Shown: positions 42,546 through 52,122, numbered from the stretch's first letter. The stretch: DNA of 64,000 bases from Pedobacter jejuensis (GCF_003725795.1 NZ_RBEE01000023.1:558001-622000); one strand, 5' to 3'. The notes: a model not told the origin generated them from the sequence alone. Numbers and translations: made by a program.

Positions 42546-43790
42546 CTAACTTCTAATCGCTTCAACAGGATCTAATCTAGACGCTGAATACGCTGGCCAG
42601 AAGCCCGATATTGTTCCGATAACAACTGAAATACCAATACCCAAAACAATGTTATCTACACCCAATATAATGTGGAAATCAGTAATGGCACCAATTGCCA
42701 TGGCCAGTAGAAACACGAGCAACAAGCCAAGTATTCCACCTAAAATACATAATGAAATGGCTTCAAAAATAAATTGAAGCAATATAAAATACCTTTTAGC
42801 ACCTAAAGATTTTTGTATGCCGATAATATTTGTACGTTCTTTAACAGATACGAACATAATATTGGCGATACTAAAACCACCCACTAGAATAGAAAAACCA
42901 CCTATAACCCAACCTGCAATGTTTACAACATCAAACATTTTGTTTAGCTGATTAGATAAGATTGTTGTTTTATTTAAGGCAAAGTCATCTTCCTGGTTTG
43001 GTCGTAAACGGTGTATAGACCGCATTACACCTTTAAGTTCACTTTCTACTTCTTCTAACGATACATTTTCAGAACCGCGAACCGTTATTTGCGGATTATA
43101 TCGTTCATTTTGAATATCTAAAATTCCTTTGGCAAAATTTATGGGGATATTTACACTTTTATCCAACGATGTACCAAGCATATCTTCGCCCTCTTTAACA
43201 AAAACGCCAATAACCGTAACTCTTCTACCTAAAATTTGAACTTGCTTTCCGACAGGTTCATCCGAACCGAATAAACCTTCGGCAATTTCTGCTCCAATTA
43301 AACAAACTGGTGTGCCGTTAGTACTTTCATTATCAGTAAAATATCGACCAGATTGTAATTCAAAGTTCCAGGTTTTGTTAAAATCTTGTGAAGCTGCCGA
43401 AACGGAAATCCCTTCTACCGAACCGCTTCTGTATTTGATTGTTCTGTTGCCGGTAGAAATTTCGAATGTTATCCCATCTGCATTTTCCATCCGTTCTCTT
43501 AACGTTTCAAAATCTCTTATTGATGGTTCCGGACGGTTAGCGTATTTCCACCAAGGATAATTATCACCAAAACTCCATGGCCATTTTTGAATATAAATTG
43601 TGTTCGAACCTAATTTATCTACACTCGCTTGCAGCTTTCCTCTAAATGTATCAACACCAGAGAAAACAAAAATGATTACAAAAATACCAATGGTTATCGC
43701 TAAAAGAGATAACATTGTACGTAATTTGTTTTGGCGCAATGCATCAAATGCAAAACGAAAACTCTCGCCGATTAGCCTGAAAATTATCAT
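42546..43790 (-). CDS. MacB-like ABC transporter permease (FtsX fold)
   Basis: A 414-aa permease of the MacB/LolC type VII class. It has one N-terminal membrane helix (LRTMLSLLAITIGIFVIIFVFSGV), a large periplasmic MacB_PCD domain (about residues 45-260), and three C-terminal helices (from GWVIGGFSILVGGFS to the final SRLDPVEAIRS motif). Such proteins use mechanotransmission rather than direct translocation. No ATPase adjoins it; a LolD/MacB-type ATPase gene on the same strand 3.4 kb away (47143-47901) is the nearest candidate partner. Confidence 0.9.
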   Translation of the reverse strand: MIIFRLIGESFRFAFDALRQNKLRTMLSLLAITIGIFVIIFVFSGVDTFRGKLQASVDKLGSNTIYIQKWPWSFGDNYPWWKYANRPEPSIRDFETLRERMENADGITFEISTGNRTIKYRSGSVEGISVSAASQDFNKTWNFELQSGRYFTDNESTNGTPVCLIGAEIAEGLFGSDEPVGKQVQILGRRVTVIGVFVKEGEDMLGTSLDKSVNIPINFAKGILDIQNERYNPQITVRGSENVSLEEVESELKGVMRSIHRLRPNQEDDFALNKTTILSNQLNKMFDVVNIAGWVIGGFSILVGGFSIANIMFVSVKERTNIIGIQKSLGAKRYFILLQFIFEAISLCILGGILGLLLVFLLAMAIGAITDFHIILGVDNIVLGIGISVVIGTISGFWPAYSASRLDPVEAIRS

Positions 43791-43970
43791 AATTGAGGTT
43801 TAGACAATAAGTTGTTAAAAAGGTTACAGCTTATATTCAAAACTAAATAATTTTATACCAACAAATCATTAATCCTTGACAAATACCAATTTTTATAATA
43901 AAATAATTAATTAAAACATAATTTCGCACAAATGCGTTGCTTAATATAACAAAAAGAAAAATTTAATTCG

Positions 43971-43978
43971 TATTTTTG
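43971..43978 (+). promoter_or_regulatory. -7 promoter box for queA
   Basis: TATTTTTG is a full TAnnTTTG match 22 bases before the queA ATG, the same octamer as the mnmA box. Confidence 0.5.
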
Positions 43979-44000
43979 CACCTCAAAAAATTCATCAAGA

Positions 44001-45050
44001 ATGAAATTATCACAATTCAAATTTAATTTACCAGAGTCATTAATTGCCAACAATCCTGCTGAACAACGCGATGAAGCACGTTTAATGGTTTTGCATAAAG
44101 ACAGCGGCAAAATTGAGCATAAAATTTTTAAAGACGTTTTAGGTTATTTTGACGACAAAGACGTAATGATATTAAATAACACCAAAGTTTTTCCAGCCCG
44201 TTTATACGGAAATAAGGAAAAAACAGGTGCTACCATCGAGGTTTTCTTACTTCGAGAATTGAATAAAGAATTGCGTTTGTGGGATGTTTTAGTAGATCCT
44301 GCTCGTAAAATTCGTGTTGGAAATAAATTATATTTCGGTGATGACGATTTACTTGTTGCCGAAGTAGTTGATAATACAACATCTCGTGGCCGTACTATCC
44401 GCTTTTTATTTGAAGGAACGGACGAAGAATTTAGACGTAATGTTGAAATTTTAGGCGAAACACCACTTCCTAAATATATTAAGCGTAAAGCAACAGCTGA
44501 AGATAAGGAACGCTATCAAACAATTTTTGCTAAGCATGAAGGCGCAGTTGCTGCACCAACAGCTGGTTTACACTTTAGTCGTGAGTTAATGAAACGCCTT
44601 GAACTTAAAGGTGTTGAGTTTGCAGAGGTTACACTCCATGTAGGTTTAGGTACTTTTAGAACAGTTGAGGTTGAAGATTTAACAAAGCATAAAATGGATT
44701 CTGAGCAATTTATTATTGAGCAAAAGGATGCCAATATTGTAAATAAAGCTTTAGAAGAAAAAAGAAAAATTTGTGCTGTTGGTACGACATCGATGAGAGC
44801 AATAGAATCTGCTGTATCTGCTAACAGAACTTTAAAATCGGCTAACGATTGGACGAGCAAGTTTATCTTTCCTCCTTATGAATTTAACATAGCTAATTCA
44901 ATGATTACCAATTTCCATACACCAGAGTCTACCTTATTAATGATGGTAAGTGCATTTGGTGGTTATGAAAACGTAATGAATGCTTACGAAGTAGCCGTTA
45001 AAGAAAAATATAAATTCTATAGCTATGGTGATGCCATGCTTATTATATAG
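44001..45050 (+). CDS. queA: S-adenosylmethionine:tRNA ribosyltransferase-isomerase QueA
   Basis: Enzyme of queuosine synthesis that transfers the ribosyl group of SAM to preQ1 in tRNA to form epoxyqueuosine. The 349-aa protein has the standard start ([16 protein letters not shown]) and conserved blocks [58 protein letters not shown] and [16 protein letters not shown]. It is followed by ispD after a 69-bp spacer with a hairpin. Confidence 0.97.
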   Translation: MKLSQFKFNLPESLIANNPAEQRDEARLMVLHKDSGKIEHKIFKDVLGYFDDKDVMILNNTKVFPARLYGNKEKTGATIEVFLLRELNKELRLWDVLVDPARKIRVGNKLYFGDDDLLVAEVVDNTTSRGRTIRFLFEGTDEEFRRNVEILGETPLPKYIKRKATAEDKERYQTIFAKHEGAVAAPTAGLHFSRELMKRLELKGVEFAEVTLHVGLGTFRTVEVEDLTKHKMDSEQFIIEQKDANIVNKALEEKRKICAVGTTSMRAIESAVSANRTLKSANDWTSKFIFPPYEFNIANSMITNFHTPESTLLMMVSAFGGYENVMNAYEVAVKEKYKFYSYGDAMLII

Positions 45051-45065
45051 ATTCAAGTAGTTAAT

Positions 45066-45097
45066 ATCAAGTATCAAGAATTTTCTCGATACTTGAT
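45066..45097. repeat. Hairpin ATCAAGTATC / GATACTTGAT between queA and ispD
   Basis: A 10-bp stem with a 12-base loop and no following T-run. A further partial copy of the arm (ATCTTGATACT) follows. It may weaken readthrough into ispD. Confidence 0.5.
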
Positions 45098-45119
45098 AAT
45101 TACATCTTGATACTGAATT

Positions 45120-45785
45120 ATGAAATACTATGCTGTAATTGTAGCAGGCGGTTCGGGCAATCGAATGCAAACCGAAACTCCAAAACAATTTCTTTTGCTA
45201 AAAAACCTTCCGGTTTTAATGCACACTTTAAAAGCATTTGCTCAAAGTGATTATCAACCTTTAATAATTTTAGTTTTAAATAAAAATCAAAAGCCCTACT
45301 GGCTTAGGTTGTGTGATGAATTTAATTTTCGAATACCTCATACCATAGTAGATGGTGGTTCCGAACGTTTTCACTCTGTAAAAAATGCAATCGACTTGCT
45401 CACTGGAGATGGCGTTGTTGCGGTACATGATGCAGTAAGACCTTTGATTTCTACAAAACTTATTGATAATAGTTTCAAGCAAGCCTTGGAAAAAGGCAAT
45501 GTTATTGCTGCAGTACAATCTACAGATAGTGTTAGAATGCTAAGTGAAAATAAAACAAGCGCACTTAAAAGAAACGAAATTTATTTAGTTCAAACACCGC
45601 AAACATTTACCTTGGATGTATTAAAAAAAGCTTACCAACAAGATTTTTCATCGTATTTCACTGATGATGCTAGCGTGGTAGAGTTAGCTGGTTATGACAT
45701 AAATATAGTAGAAGGCGAAAGAAATAACATCAAAATTACGCACCCAATAGATTTAGAACTTGCTGAATTATTAATGAAAAACTAA
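45120..45785 (+). CDS. ispD: 2-C-methyl-D-erythritol 4-phosphate cytidylyltransferase
   Basis: Third enzyme of the MEP isoprenoid pathway; couples CTP to MEP to give CDP-ME. The 221-aa length is standard. The Gly-rich CTP loop VAGGSGNRMQTETPKQFLLL, VHDAVRPLI and LVQTPQTFTLDVLKKAY plus FTDDASVVELAG are IspD signatures. Its presence shows that precursors for any prenyl chemistry come from the MEP pathway. It follows queA, a link that may be only positional, and ends at a terminator. Confidence 0.95.
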   Translation: MKYYAVIVAGGSGNRMQTETPKQFLLLKNLPVLMHTLKAFAQSDYQPLIILVLNKNQKPYWLRLCDEFNFRIPHTIVDGGSERFHSVKNAIDLLTGDGVVAVHDAVRPLISTKLIDNSFKQALEKGNVIAAVQSTDSVRMLSENKTSALKRNEIYLVQTPQTFTLDVLKKAYQQDFSSYFTDDASVVELAGYDINIVEGERNNIKITHPIDLELAELLMKN

Positions 45786-45822
45786 AAATGGAGCCTCGAT
45801 TAAGAAACTCCATTTTTATTTT
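45784..45822 (+). terminator. Terminator after ispD
   Basis: AAAAATGGAG and CTCCATTTTT form a perfect 10-bp stem around a 14-base loop, followed by a T-rich run. It begins at the ispD stop codon. Confidence 0.85.
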
Positions 45823-45874
45823 GTTTTGTTTAAGGCAATAATATTAAAACAGATCAATAATTGATCGCTATATC

Positions 45875-46033
45875 TTACGTTGCTCTGCCAATAACTTTTA
45901 GCAATATTGCGATAATTGCAATTACTAATAAAACGTGAATGATGTTACCCACATCACCGAAGCCGTGGAATACAAAACCAACCACCCATAGTATAACTAA
46001 TACTACTGCGACTAAATACAATAAATTTCCCAT
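45875..46033 (-). CDS. Small membrane protein of the lmo0937 type
   Basis: A 52-aa protein beginning MGNLLYLVAVVLVILWVVGF, then HGFGDVGNIIHVLLVIAII and a short basic end (LLKVIGRAT). It has two hydrophobic helices separated by a Gly-rich turn, the pattern of lmo0937-family (DUF5670-like) membrane proteins. The family is common and often linked to envelope or osmotic stress, but its function is unknown. The frame and the typical N-terminus support it as a real gene despite its size. It stands alone between convergent neighbours. Confidence 0.8.
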   Translation of the reverse strand: MGNLLYLVAVVLVILWVVGFVFHGFGDVGNIIHVLLVIAIIAILLKVIGRAT

Positions 46034-46181
46034 TGTGTTAATTTTTTTAGTGAGTTAAAATGTTGCACTATTAACACCGATAATTCTTGTTTTGTTTAAA
46101 AAATGTAAAATTAATATGTAAATAATTGTATATCAGCGATTTATTTACTTTAATAATCAATTACTATCAAATTTTTTTGGC

Positions 46182-46212
46182 AAAAAAAAGCTCCTGATTT
46201 TATCAAGAGCTT
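46182..46212 (-). terminator. Terminator for the DUF2795 gene
   Basis: On the minus strand GAAGCTCTTGAT pairs with ATCAGGAGCTT and is followed by a run of eight T. It lies just past the DUF2795 stop codon. Confidence 0.8.
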
Positions 46213-46223
46213 CAAGGCTTTAA

Positions 46224-46445
46224 TTAATATTCATCCTCGTTAAAGAAAAAATCTTCTTTGGTAGGATAATCAGGCCAGATTTCTTCTATAGTTTCATAAG
46301 GCTCGCCATCATCTTCTAATGCTTGTAAATTTTCGATAACTTCTACAGGTGCTCCAGAACGAATACCGTAATCAATTAATTCATCTTTTGTTGCAGGCCA
46401 TGGTGCGTCTTCCAGGTGGGAAGCTAATTCTAGTGTCCAATACAT
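46224..46445 (-). CDS. DUF2795 domain-containing protein
   Basis: A 73-aa acidic protein. The conserved core MYWTLELASHLEDAPWPATKDELIDYGIRSGAP matches DUF2795, a small domain of unknown function; an acidic C-terminal tail (PTKEDFFFNEDEY) follows. It is soluble, with no signal peptide. The gene is flanked upstream by the cobalamin adenosyltransferase gene on the same strand (85 bp away) and downstream by a terminator, so the two may be co-transcribed. Confidence 0.85.
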   Translation of the reverse strand: MYWTLELASHLEDAPWPATKDELIDYGIRSGAPVEVIENLQALEDDGEPYETIEEIWPDYPTKEDFFFNEDEY

Positions 46446-46530
46446 ATCTTCAATTCAATTAAATTCTTATTCTTAATAATGCGCAAAGTATATTAAAATT
46501 TTTGAGCAAAACAAACTTATTTTTCCACTA

Positions 46531-47079
46531 TTAAATTCGCGGAATCCAAATGTTTTCTTCAGTTCCAAAATCGAGGTTAAGTTTTCTGGCTAAAACAAAT
46601 AAATAGTCACTTAAACGGTTTAAATAAATGGTTACTTTATCTTCAACAAAACTACTTTCGGCCAACTCGACACTTAATCTTTCTGCCCTCCTGCATACAC
46701 AACGGGCAACATGACAATAAGAAACAACAGTATTGCCACCAGGTAAAACAAAATGCTTTAAGGCAGGCAATGCTTCGTTCATCTCATCCATCTCCTTTTC
46801 TAATAAAGTGATATCTTCATCGTGCAAGTCGGGAATTTTCATGTTAGATTTTTCTGGGTCGGCCGCTAAAGAAGAACCAATTGTAAATAACCTATCCTGA
46901 ATCTCTTTTAATAATTTTTGATAGTGCGGATTAATTTCCTGGCACATAATCAAACCGATATACGAATTTAATTCATCAACGGTTCCATAAGTTTCAATCC
47001 TTAAATGGCTTTTAGCAACTCGTGTTCCCCCTATTAACGATGTTTGCCCTTTGTCACCGGTTTTGGTATAGATTTTCAT
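46531..47079 (-). CDS. Cob(I)alamin adenosyltransferase, PduO type
   Basis: ATP:corrinoid adenosyltransferase of the PduO family, 182 aa, making adenosylcobalamin. The ATP-binding N-terminus KIYTKTGDKGQTSLIGGTRV is typical, followed by ETYGTVDELNSYIGL and, near the middle, FVLPGGN with CHVARCVCRRAER (the Arg-rich motif). The last part, LNRLSDYLFVLARKLN, completes the helical bundle. No B12-dependent enzyme or B12 biosynthesis gene occurs in this window, and I saw no cobalamin riboswitch upstream. Confidence 0.95.
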   Translation of the reverse strand: MKIYTKTGDKGQTSLIGGTRVAKSHLRIETYGTVDELNSYIGLIMCQEINPHYQKLLKEIQDRLFTIGSSLAADPEKSNMKIPDLHDEDITLLEKEMDEMNEALPALKHFVLPGGNTVVSYCHVARCVCRRAERLSVELAESSFVEDKVTIYLNRLSDYLFVLARKLNLDFGTEENIWIPRI

Positions 47080-47142
47080 AGTTTGATAATCTCCTTAACG
47101 GAAGATTTATTTTATTATAGCTGTGGAAATTATTTTAATAGA

Positions 47143-47901
47143 TTAATCCATTTTCTCCCAGTCGCTTCCACTTTCATTTAAAGCAGCTAAACGTGGAGAA
47201 ACTGATTTAATATTGGTATTTGCATGGTCGCTTTCTATCAATCCATCACGCATACGAACAATACGGTGGGCATGCAAAGCGATATCCTCCTCATGGGTAA
47301 CTAGGATTATGGTGTTTCCTTTGCTATGGATTTCTTCCAACAAGCCCATAATTTCTACAGATGTTTTGGTATCTAAGTTACCTGTTGGTTCATCGGCAAG
47401 AATAATAGAAGGATCATTAATTAGCGCTCTGGCAACTGCAACACGCTGGCGTTGTCCACCTGATAATTCATTAGGTTTATGATCCATACGGTTACCTAAA
47501 CCCACGTTTTCAAGCGCTTTTTTAGCCCTTGCATCTCTATCTTTTTTACTGTTTCCAGCGTAAATTAGTGGTAAGGCGACATTATCTAAAGAAGTTGAAC
47601 GAGGCAAAAGATTAAATGTTTGAAACACAAAGCCAATTTCCTGATTACGAACTTCTGCAAGTGCATCATCCGTCATGTGGCTTACATCGGTTCCGTTTAA
47701 AACATAAGTACCGCTTGATGGTGTATCCAAGCAACCTAAAATATTCATTAAGGTAGATTTTCCTGAACCTGAAGGACCCATTAATGCAACAAACTCACCT
47801 TTGTTTATATCTAAACTTACTGATTTTAATGCATGGATTACTTCTGTACCGATAACATATTTACGACCAATTTCCTTAATTGTGATAAGCGGTTGCGACA
47901 T
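47143..47901 (-). CDS. ABC transporter ATP-binding protein, LolD/MacB type
   Basis: A 252-aa ATPase: Walker [11 protein letters not shown]-loop QTFNLLP, signature [15 protein letters not shown], Walker [13 protein letters not shown] and the switch His in [10 protein letters not shown]. The length and the [29 protein letters not shown] block place it with LolD/MacB/FtsE-type ATPases that work with FtsX-fold permeases. The likely partner is the MacB-like permease at 42546-43790 on the same strand. It sits between the adenosyltransferase and gatC genes, all minus-strand, with a roughly 100-bp gap on the gatC side. Confidence 0.93.
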   Translation of the reverse strand: MSQPLITIKEIGRKYVIGTEVIHALKSVSLDINKGEFVALMGPSGSGKSTLMNILGCLDTPSSGTYVLNGTDVSHMTDDALAEVRNQEIGFVFQTFNLLPRSTSLDNVALPLIYAGNSKKDRDARAKKALENVGLGNRMDHKPNELSGGQRQRVAVARALINDPSIILADEPTGNLDTKTSVEIMGLLEEIHSKGNTIILVTHEEDIALHAHRIVRMRDGLIESDHANTNIKSVSPRLAALNESGSDWEKMD

Positions 47902-48003
47902 AGTTTTTATTTTTTAGACAAGCTTAAAGGTGTAGATGTTACATAAACATAAAAATTTATAAATAACCCAATATGCTCATCGATGTGATTGAAGCAATGT
48001 AAA

Positions 48004-48294
48004 CTATTTTTCGATTATTTTCGGAACCATAAAAAATTGTTCATTATGCTTTGCTGCATTTTTTAATCCATCAGTAGTTGAAATCTCTTGATTAACTACA
48101 TCTTCACGCCACACATTTGTAGATTCATTCATATAAACCAATGGCTTAACATCAGTCGTATCCAACTCGTTTAATTTTTCCATAAACGATAAGATTTTAT
48201 TCATTTCAGGAATGAGTGTTTCAACCTCTTTCTCGTCAATATGAATTCGTGCCAAATCGGCTATTTTATGAATGGTTTTAGCGTCTAAATTCAT
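48004..48294 (-). CDS. gatC: Asp-tRNA(Asn)/Glu-tRNA(Gln) amidotransferase subunit C
   Basis: A 96-aa protein with the GatC pattern: IHKIADLARIHIDEKEVETL, then MNKILSFMEKLNELDTTDVKPL and a C-terminal AAKHNEQFFMVPKIIEK. It stabilises the GatA-GatB complex that amidates misacylated tRNA. gatA and gatB are not in this window, as is common in this phylum. It overlaps the plsC-like gene by 4 bp (ATGA) and is downstream of it. Confidence 0.95.
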   Translation of the reverse strand: MNLDAKTIHKIADLARIHIDEKEVETLIPEMNKILSFMEKLNELDTTDVKPLVYMNESTNVWREDVVNQEISTTDGLKNAAKHNEQFFMVPKIIEK

Positions 48295-49019
48295 ATTATT
48301 AGTTTACTATCAATTAAATTAAAAACCTTGTTCTTTAAATTTTCCGCATCCAAGTCTGTTAGTTCTGCAGTATTAATCGGTTTGTGGACGTAAATATCGC
48401 AAATTCCTGGCTTACTTCCATACTTGGCACCGTCATCCCAGTTAATTTTCCAAACATTAGTAATGCTTACAGGTATCAGTGGTATGTTTTTATCAATAGC
48501 CAAACGGAAAGGACCATTTTTAAACTCCCCTAGTTTTGGCGGATAGTGATCATCAATTTTGCCTTCAGGAAAAATAATTAAACTCATACCCTTTTCCAGG
48601 TTTTCGCCAGCCTTTTTAAAAGCTCTAAACGCAGAAATTTTACTATCCCGATTAACTGAAATATCAATCGTTTTAAAGAAAATGCCAAGCACCGGGTTAT
48701 TTAACAATTCATCTTTACCCATAAAATGATACCTGCCTTTTGCTAAAATGCAAAAAATCATGATATCGAGATTGGAAGTATGATTGGCGCAATAAATATA
48801 AGTTTGATTAGGATTAAGCTGCTCTTCAAAACTAAAACTATAAAACACACCAGCCAATGCACTACAAATAAAACTGTTTGCCATTCTAAAGAAATTTAGA
48901 ATGCCATAATATTTTGGATTACGGGAGGTTATGAAATATATCGGATAGAAAAGAAAGAATGTAAAAAATATCCAAAAAAGATACCACACCCGATGTGCTT
49001 GCCTTAAAAACTTAATCAT
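48291..49019 (-). CDS. plsC: 1-acyl-sn-glycerol-3-phosphate acyltransferase
   Basis: Membrane-associated acyltransferase of 242 aa, making phosphatidic acid. The HX4D active site is in CANHTSNLDIM and the substrate motif in IIFPEGKIDDHYPP; VSITNVWKI follows. An N-terminal hydrophobic hairpin (WYLFWIFFTFFLFYPIYFI) anchors it. Other PlsC-like acyltransferases exist in such genomes, so the exact acceptor is not certain. gatC overlaps its end by 4 bp. Confidence 0.9.
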   Translation of the reverse strand: MIKFLRQAHRVWYLFWIFFTFFLFYPIYFITSRNPKYYGILNFFRMANSFICSALAGVFYSFSFEEQLNPNQTYIYCANHTSNLDIMIFCILAKGRYHFMGKDELLNNPVLGIFFKTIDISVNRDSKISAFRAFKKAGENLEKGMSLIIFPEGKIDDHYPPKLGEFKNGPFRLAIDKNIPLIPVSITNVWKINWDDGAKYGSKPGICDIYVHKPINTAELTDLDAENLKNKVFNLIDSKLII

Positions 49020-49303
49020 AGATTTTCAAATGTATAAAATAGATAGATAATATCTAGTTCTAGATTTTTAAATGGGAAGATTGTTTGTAGCTCATTTTAA
49101 CTAAACTGAAACGGAGATTTTTTTAATTCAAATATCTATACTTCAACTTACAAAGATTTTATGGCTTCAATCTAAATGATGCTTAAAAATTATTTTTTTG
49201 CCTCTAATGAAAAATCCACTTAGACCAAACAATAAAAATCTGTTTGATAAATATGAACCTTTGATACCCATTACAAGTAATTTATTTTTAATTTCGTGCC
49301 ATT

Positions 49304-50302
49304 ATGAAAGAAACAGTGGTGAGCGGCATTCGCTCTACAGGAAAATTACATTTAGGTAATTATTATGGTGCAGTAAAAAACTTTGTGCAAATGCAAAATG
49401 ATTACAACTGCTATTTTTTTATTGCAGATTTGCACTCTTTAACCACACACCCTACTCCTGCTGATTTACATGGCAACATCAAACATGTTTTGGTAGAATA
49501 CCTGGCCAGCGGAATCGACCCTGAAAATAGTACCATTTATATACAAAGTGATGTTCCGGAAATTGCTGAACTATATCTTTACTTAAACATGAATGCCTAC
49601 ATGGGCGAGCTTGAACGTAGCACATCATTTAAAGATAAAGTTCGTGCTAACCCTGATAATGTTAACGCAGGCTTACTTACTTATCCGGTTTTAATGGCTG
49701 CAGATATTTTAATTCATAAAGCCACAAAAGTTCCAGTTGGTAAAGATCAGGAACAACATCTGGAAATGGCCCGTACCTTTGGTAACCGATTCAATAGATT
49801 ATACAACACCGAATTTTTCCCAGAGCCTTACGCATTTAGTTTTACAGAAAAGCTTGTAAAAGTTCCTGGCTTAGACGGTAAAGGAAAAATGGGAAAATCG
49901 GAAGGTGAGGCAAATGCGGTATATTTATCTGATGACCCGGAAACGATTCGTAAAAAAGTAATGAGAGCGGTAAGTGATGGTGGACCGACTGAGGAAAATC
50001 AAGCTAAACCAGAGCCAATACAGAATCTCTTTGACCTAATGAAAGTGGTTTCAAGCACAGATACACATGAACACTTTGAAGATTTGTACAGCAAAATGCA
50101 AATCAGGTATGGCGATTTTAAGAAACAACTGGCAGAAGATATGATTATCGCCACCGCACCAATGCGAGAACGTATTCAAGATATTGCTAAAGATGATTCT
50201 TACTTAAGGCAGGTTGCTAAACATGGAGCATTAAAAGCACGTGAAAGCGCACAAAAAACCATAAGAGAAGTACGTAGTTTAATCGGATTTAAAAGTTTTT
50301 AA
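49304..50302 (+). CDS. trpS: Tryptophanyl-tRNA synthetase
   Basis: Class I aminoacyl-tRNA synthetase, 332 aa. The HIGH-equivalent is HLGNYYGA in RSTGKLHLGNYYGAVKNF and the KMSKS-equivalent is KMGKS (GKGKMGKSEG). FIADLHSLTTHP and GKDQEQHLEMAR are TrpRS signatures. A TAATTTCG box (49289-49296, one mismatch to TAnnTTTG) lies just before the start. It is first in a same-strand run with the deoxynucleoside kinase, DUF5808 and kdsB genes, with a 72-bp gap to the kinase. Confidence 0.97.
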   Translation: MKETVVSGIRSTGKLHLGNYYGAVKNFVQMQNDYNCYFFIADLHSLTTHPTPADLHGNIKHVLVEYLASGIDPENSTIYIQSDVPEIAELYLYLNMNAYMGELERSTSFKDKVRANPDNVNAGLLTYPVLMAADILIHKATKVPVGKDQEQHLEMARTFGNRFNRLYNTEFFPEPYAFSFTEKLVKVPGLDGKGKMGKSEGEANAVYLSDDPETIRKKVMRAVSDGGPTEENQAKPEPIQNLFDLMKVVSSTDTHEHFEDLYSKMQIRYGDFKKQLAEDMIIATAPMRERIQDIAKDDSYLRQVAKHGALKARESAQKTIREVRSLIGFKSF

Positions 50303-50374
50303 TTATTTTAATAGATTTGAGAACAAGATGGAGTTACATCCACCTCAACCATCTCAAATCTTACCTAAAAGAAT

Positions 50375-50989
50375 ATGCACATAGCAATCGTTGGAAATAT
50401 AGGCGCTGGAAAAACCACATTAACTGGTTTATTAGCAAAGAATTATGGTTGGGAAGCTTTATACGAAGCGGTTGACAACAACCCATACCTGGAAGATTTT
50501 TACAGCGATATGAAACGTTGGAGTTTTAACCTTCAAATTTATTTCTTGAACAGTAGGTTTCAGCAGATTACGGAAATTGAAACCAACAAAAGAAATGTAA
50601 TTCAGGATAGAACCATTTACGAAGACGCATATATTTTTGCAGATAATTTGCATGATATGGCTTTGATGACCACTCGTGACCATGATAATTATCGTGCTAT
50701 TTTTGATAACATAACCTCATTTATAAAACCACCAGATTTGTTGGTATATCTTCGTGCATCGGTACCAACCTTGGTAAATAATATTCAACGTCGTGGAAGA
50801 GAATATGAAGCCGGTATTCGTATCGATTATTTATCTAAATTAAACGAGAAGTATGAATCATGGATTAAGGGATATAACTTAGGAAAATTATTAATTTTAG
50901 ATAAAGACAAACTTGATTTTACAAATAACCCTGAAGATTTAGGTACAGTAATTCAATCCATTGAAGCTGAAATTAATGGCTTATTTTAA
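50375..50989 (+). CDS. Deoxynucleoside kinase
   Basis: A 204-aa kinase of the dNK/dGK-dAK family for nucleotide salvage. The P-loop is GNIGAGKTT (residues 7-15), followed by EAVDNNPYLEDFY, WSFNLQIYFLNSRF and the DRT motif in IQDRTIYEDA; the LID region is RGREYEAGI with RIDYL. The purine or pyrimidine preference cannot be read from the sequence alone. DUF5808 follows 5 bp later, so the genes are co-transcribed. Confidence 0.92.
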   Translation: MHIAIVGNIGAGKTTLTGLLAKNYGWEALYEAVDNNPYLEDFYSDMKRWSFNLQIYFLNSRFQQITEIETNKRNVIQDRTIYEDAYIFADNLHDMALMTTRDHDNYRAIFDNITSFIKPPDLLVYLRASVPTLVNNIQRRGREYEAGIRIDYLSKLNEKYESWIKGYNLGKLLILDKDKLDFTNNPEDLGTVIQSIEAEINGLF

Positions 50990-50994
50990 GGTAA

Positions 50995-51189
50995 ATGAAA
51001 AAAGATTTTCAACACGATAATCCTGAAAATTGGAAATGGGGTGTTTTTTACTCCAACAGAAAAGATTCAAGATTTATTGTTCCAAAGCAAATTGAAGCTT
51101 TAGGATGGACACTAAATTTTGCTCATCCAATTTCTTATATTCTTATTGCGTTAATTTTTGCATTTGTAGCATATAAAATCTATGGATAA
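50995..51189 (+). CDS. DUF5808 domain-containing small membrane protein
   Basis: A 64-aa protein with an N-terminal soluble part (DNPENWKWGVFYSNRKDSRFIVPK) and one C-terminal membrane helix (ISYILIALIFAFVAYKIY). The NPENWKWGVFYSNRKDSR segment matches DUF5808, a domain of unknown function. It starts 5 bp after the kinase gene and overlaps kdsB by 8 bp. Confidence 0.88.
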   Translation: MKKDFQHDNPENWKWGVFYSNRKDSRFIVPKQIEALGWTLNFAHPISYILIALIFAFVAYKIYG

Positions 51190-51973
51190 AATAAGCGGTT
51201 CTAATTTAGCCTTTGGAGATTCAAAAATTATTGGAATCATTCCAGCACGCTTCGCCTCTACCCGATTTCCTGGTAAACCGTTGGTAGATATTGCTGGAAA
51301 AAGCATGATACAACGCGTTTACGAACAGGCTTGCAAAGCGCAAAGTTTATCTAAAGTGGTTATTGCTACAGATGATGAACGTATTGCTGCTGAAGTTAAA
51401 AGATTTGGTGGCGAGTTTATTTTTACGGCATCACATCATCAAAGTGGTACAGATAGATGTGCAGAGGTTATTGAGCATTTACCTGATTTCGATATCGTTA
51501 TCAATATCCAGGGAGATGAACCATTTATAGAACCAGCCCAAATTGATTTATTAGTAAGCTGTTTTACAGAAGCAAAGGTTCAGTTGGCAACACTGATTAA
51601 GCCTATCGAAAGTCAGGAAAGCATTTACAATCCAAATAGTCCGAAAGTTGTAATCGATGTAAATGGTAGAGCAATGTATTTTAGTCGTAGTCCTATTCCT
51701 TTTATTAGAAATGGTGAACCTGGTGTTTGGGCAGAAAAGCATAAATTTTATAAACACATAGGTATTTATGGGTATAGAACAGAATCGCTTAAAGCCATTA
51801 CCAAACTTCCGCCTTCATCATTAGAAATAGCAGAAAGCCTGGAGCAATTGCGATGGATTGAAAATGGATTTTACATTCAAACTAAAGTTACTGATCTGGA
51901 AACAGTTGCCATAGATACGCCTGAAGACCTTGAAAAGCTTAATAAGCTGTTAAAAGCTTTGAAATTAGAGTAA
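51182..51973 (+). CDS. kdsB: 3-deoxy-manno-octulosonate cytidylyltransferase
   Basis: CMP-Kdo synthetase of lipopolysaccharide biosynthesis, 263 aa. Motifs are IGIIPARFASTRFPGKPL, VVIATDDERI, INIQGDEPFIEP, AMYFSRSPIPF, KHIGIYGYR and SLEQLRWIENG. It has a slightly extended N-terminus (12 residues before the usual start region). It supports a Gram-negative envelope. It overlaps the DUF5808 gene by 8 bp, so it is part of the trpS-led run. Confidence 0.96.
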   Translation: MDKISGSNLAFGDSKIIGIIPARFASTRFPGKPLVDIAGKSMIQRVYEQACKAQSLSKVVIATDDERIAAEVKRFGGEFIFTASHHQSGTDRCAEVIEHLPDFDIVINIQGDEPFIEPAQIDLLVSCFTEAKVQLATLIKPIESQESIYNPNSPKVVIDVNGRAMYFSRSPIPFIRNGEPGVWAEKHKFYKHIGIYGYRTESLKAITKLPPSSLEIAESLEQLRWIENGFYIQTKVTDLETVAIDTPEDLEKLNKLLKALKLE

Positions 51974-52122
51974 GAAAATATTTTTGTTTCTTTTTCAATT
52001 GGAACTGTTGATAAAATATTAGGATTATGATCAAAATACACAACTGTGTAACTAAATAAATATCCTTCTGTACAGACTTGGTCTGCAAAATTTACTATTT
52101 TACGGAATATTCTATTTTAACT

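Noticed and set aside
47080..47142. Cobalamin riboswitch near the adenosyltransferase gene
   Set aside because: Only short AT-rich spacers surround the gene; there is no room for, and no sign of, the conserved riboswitch core.
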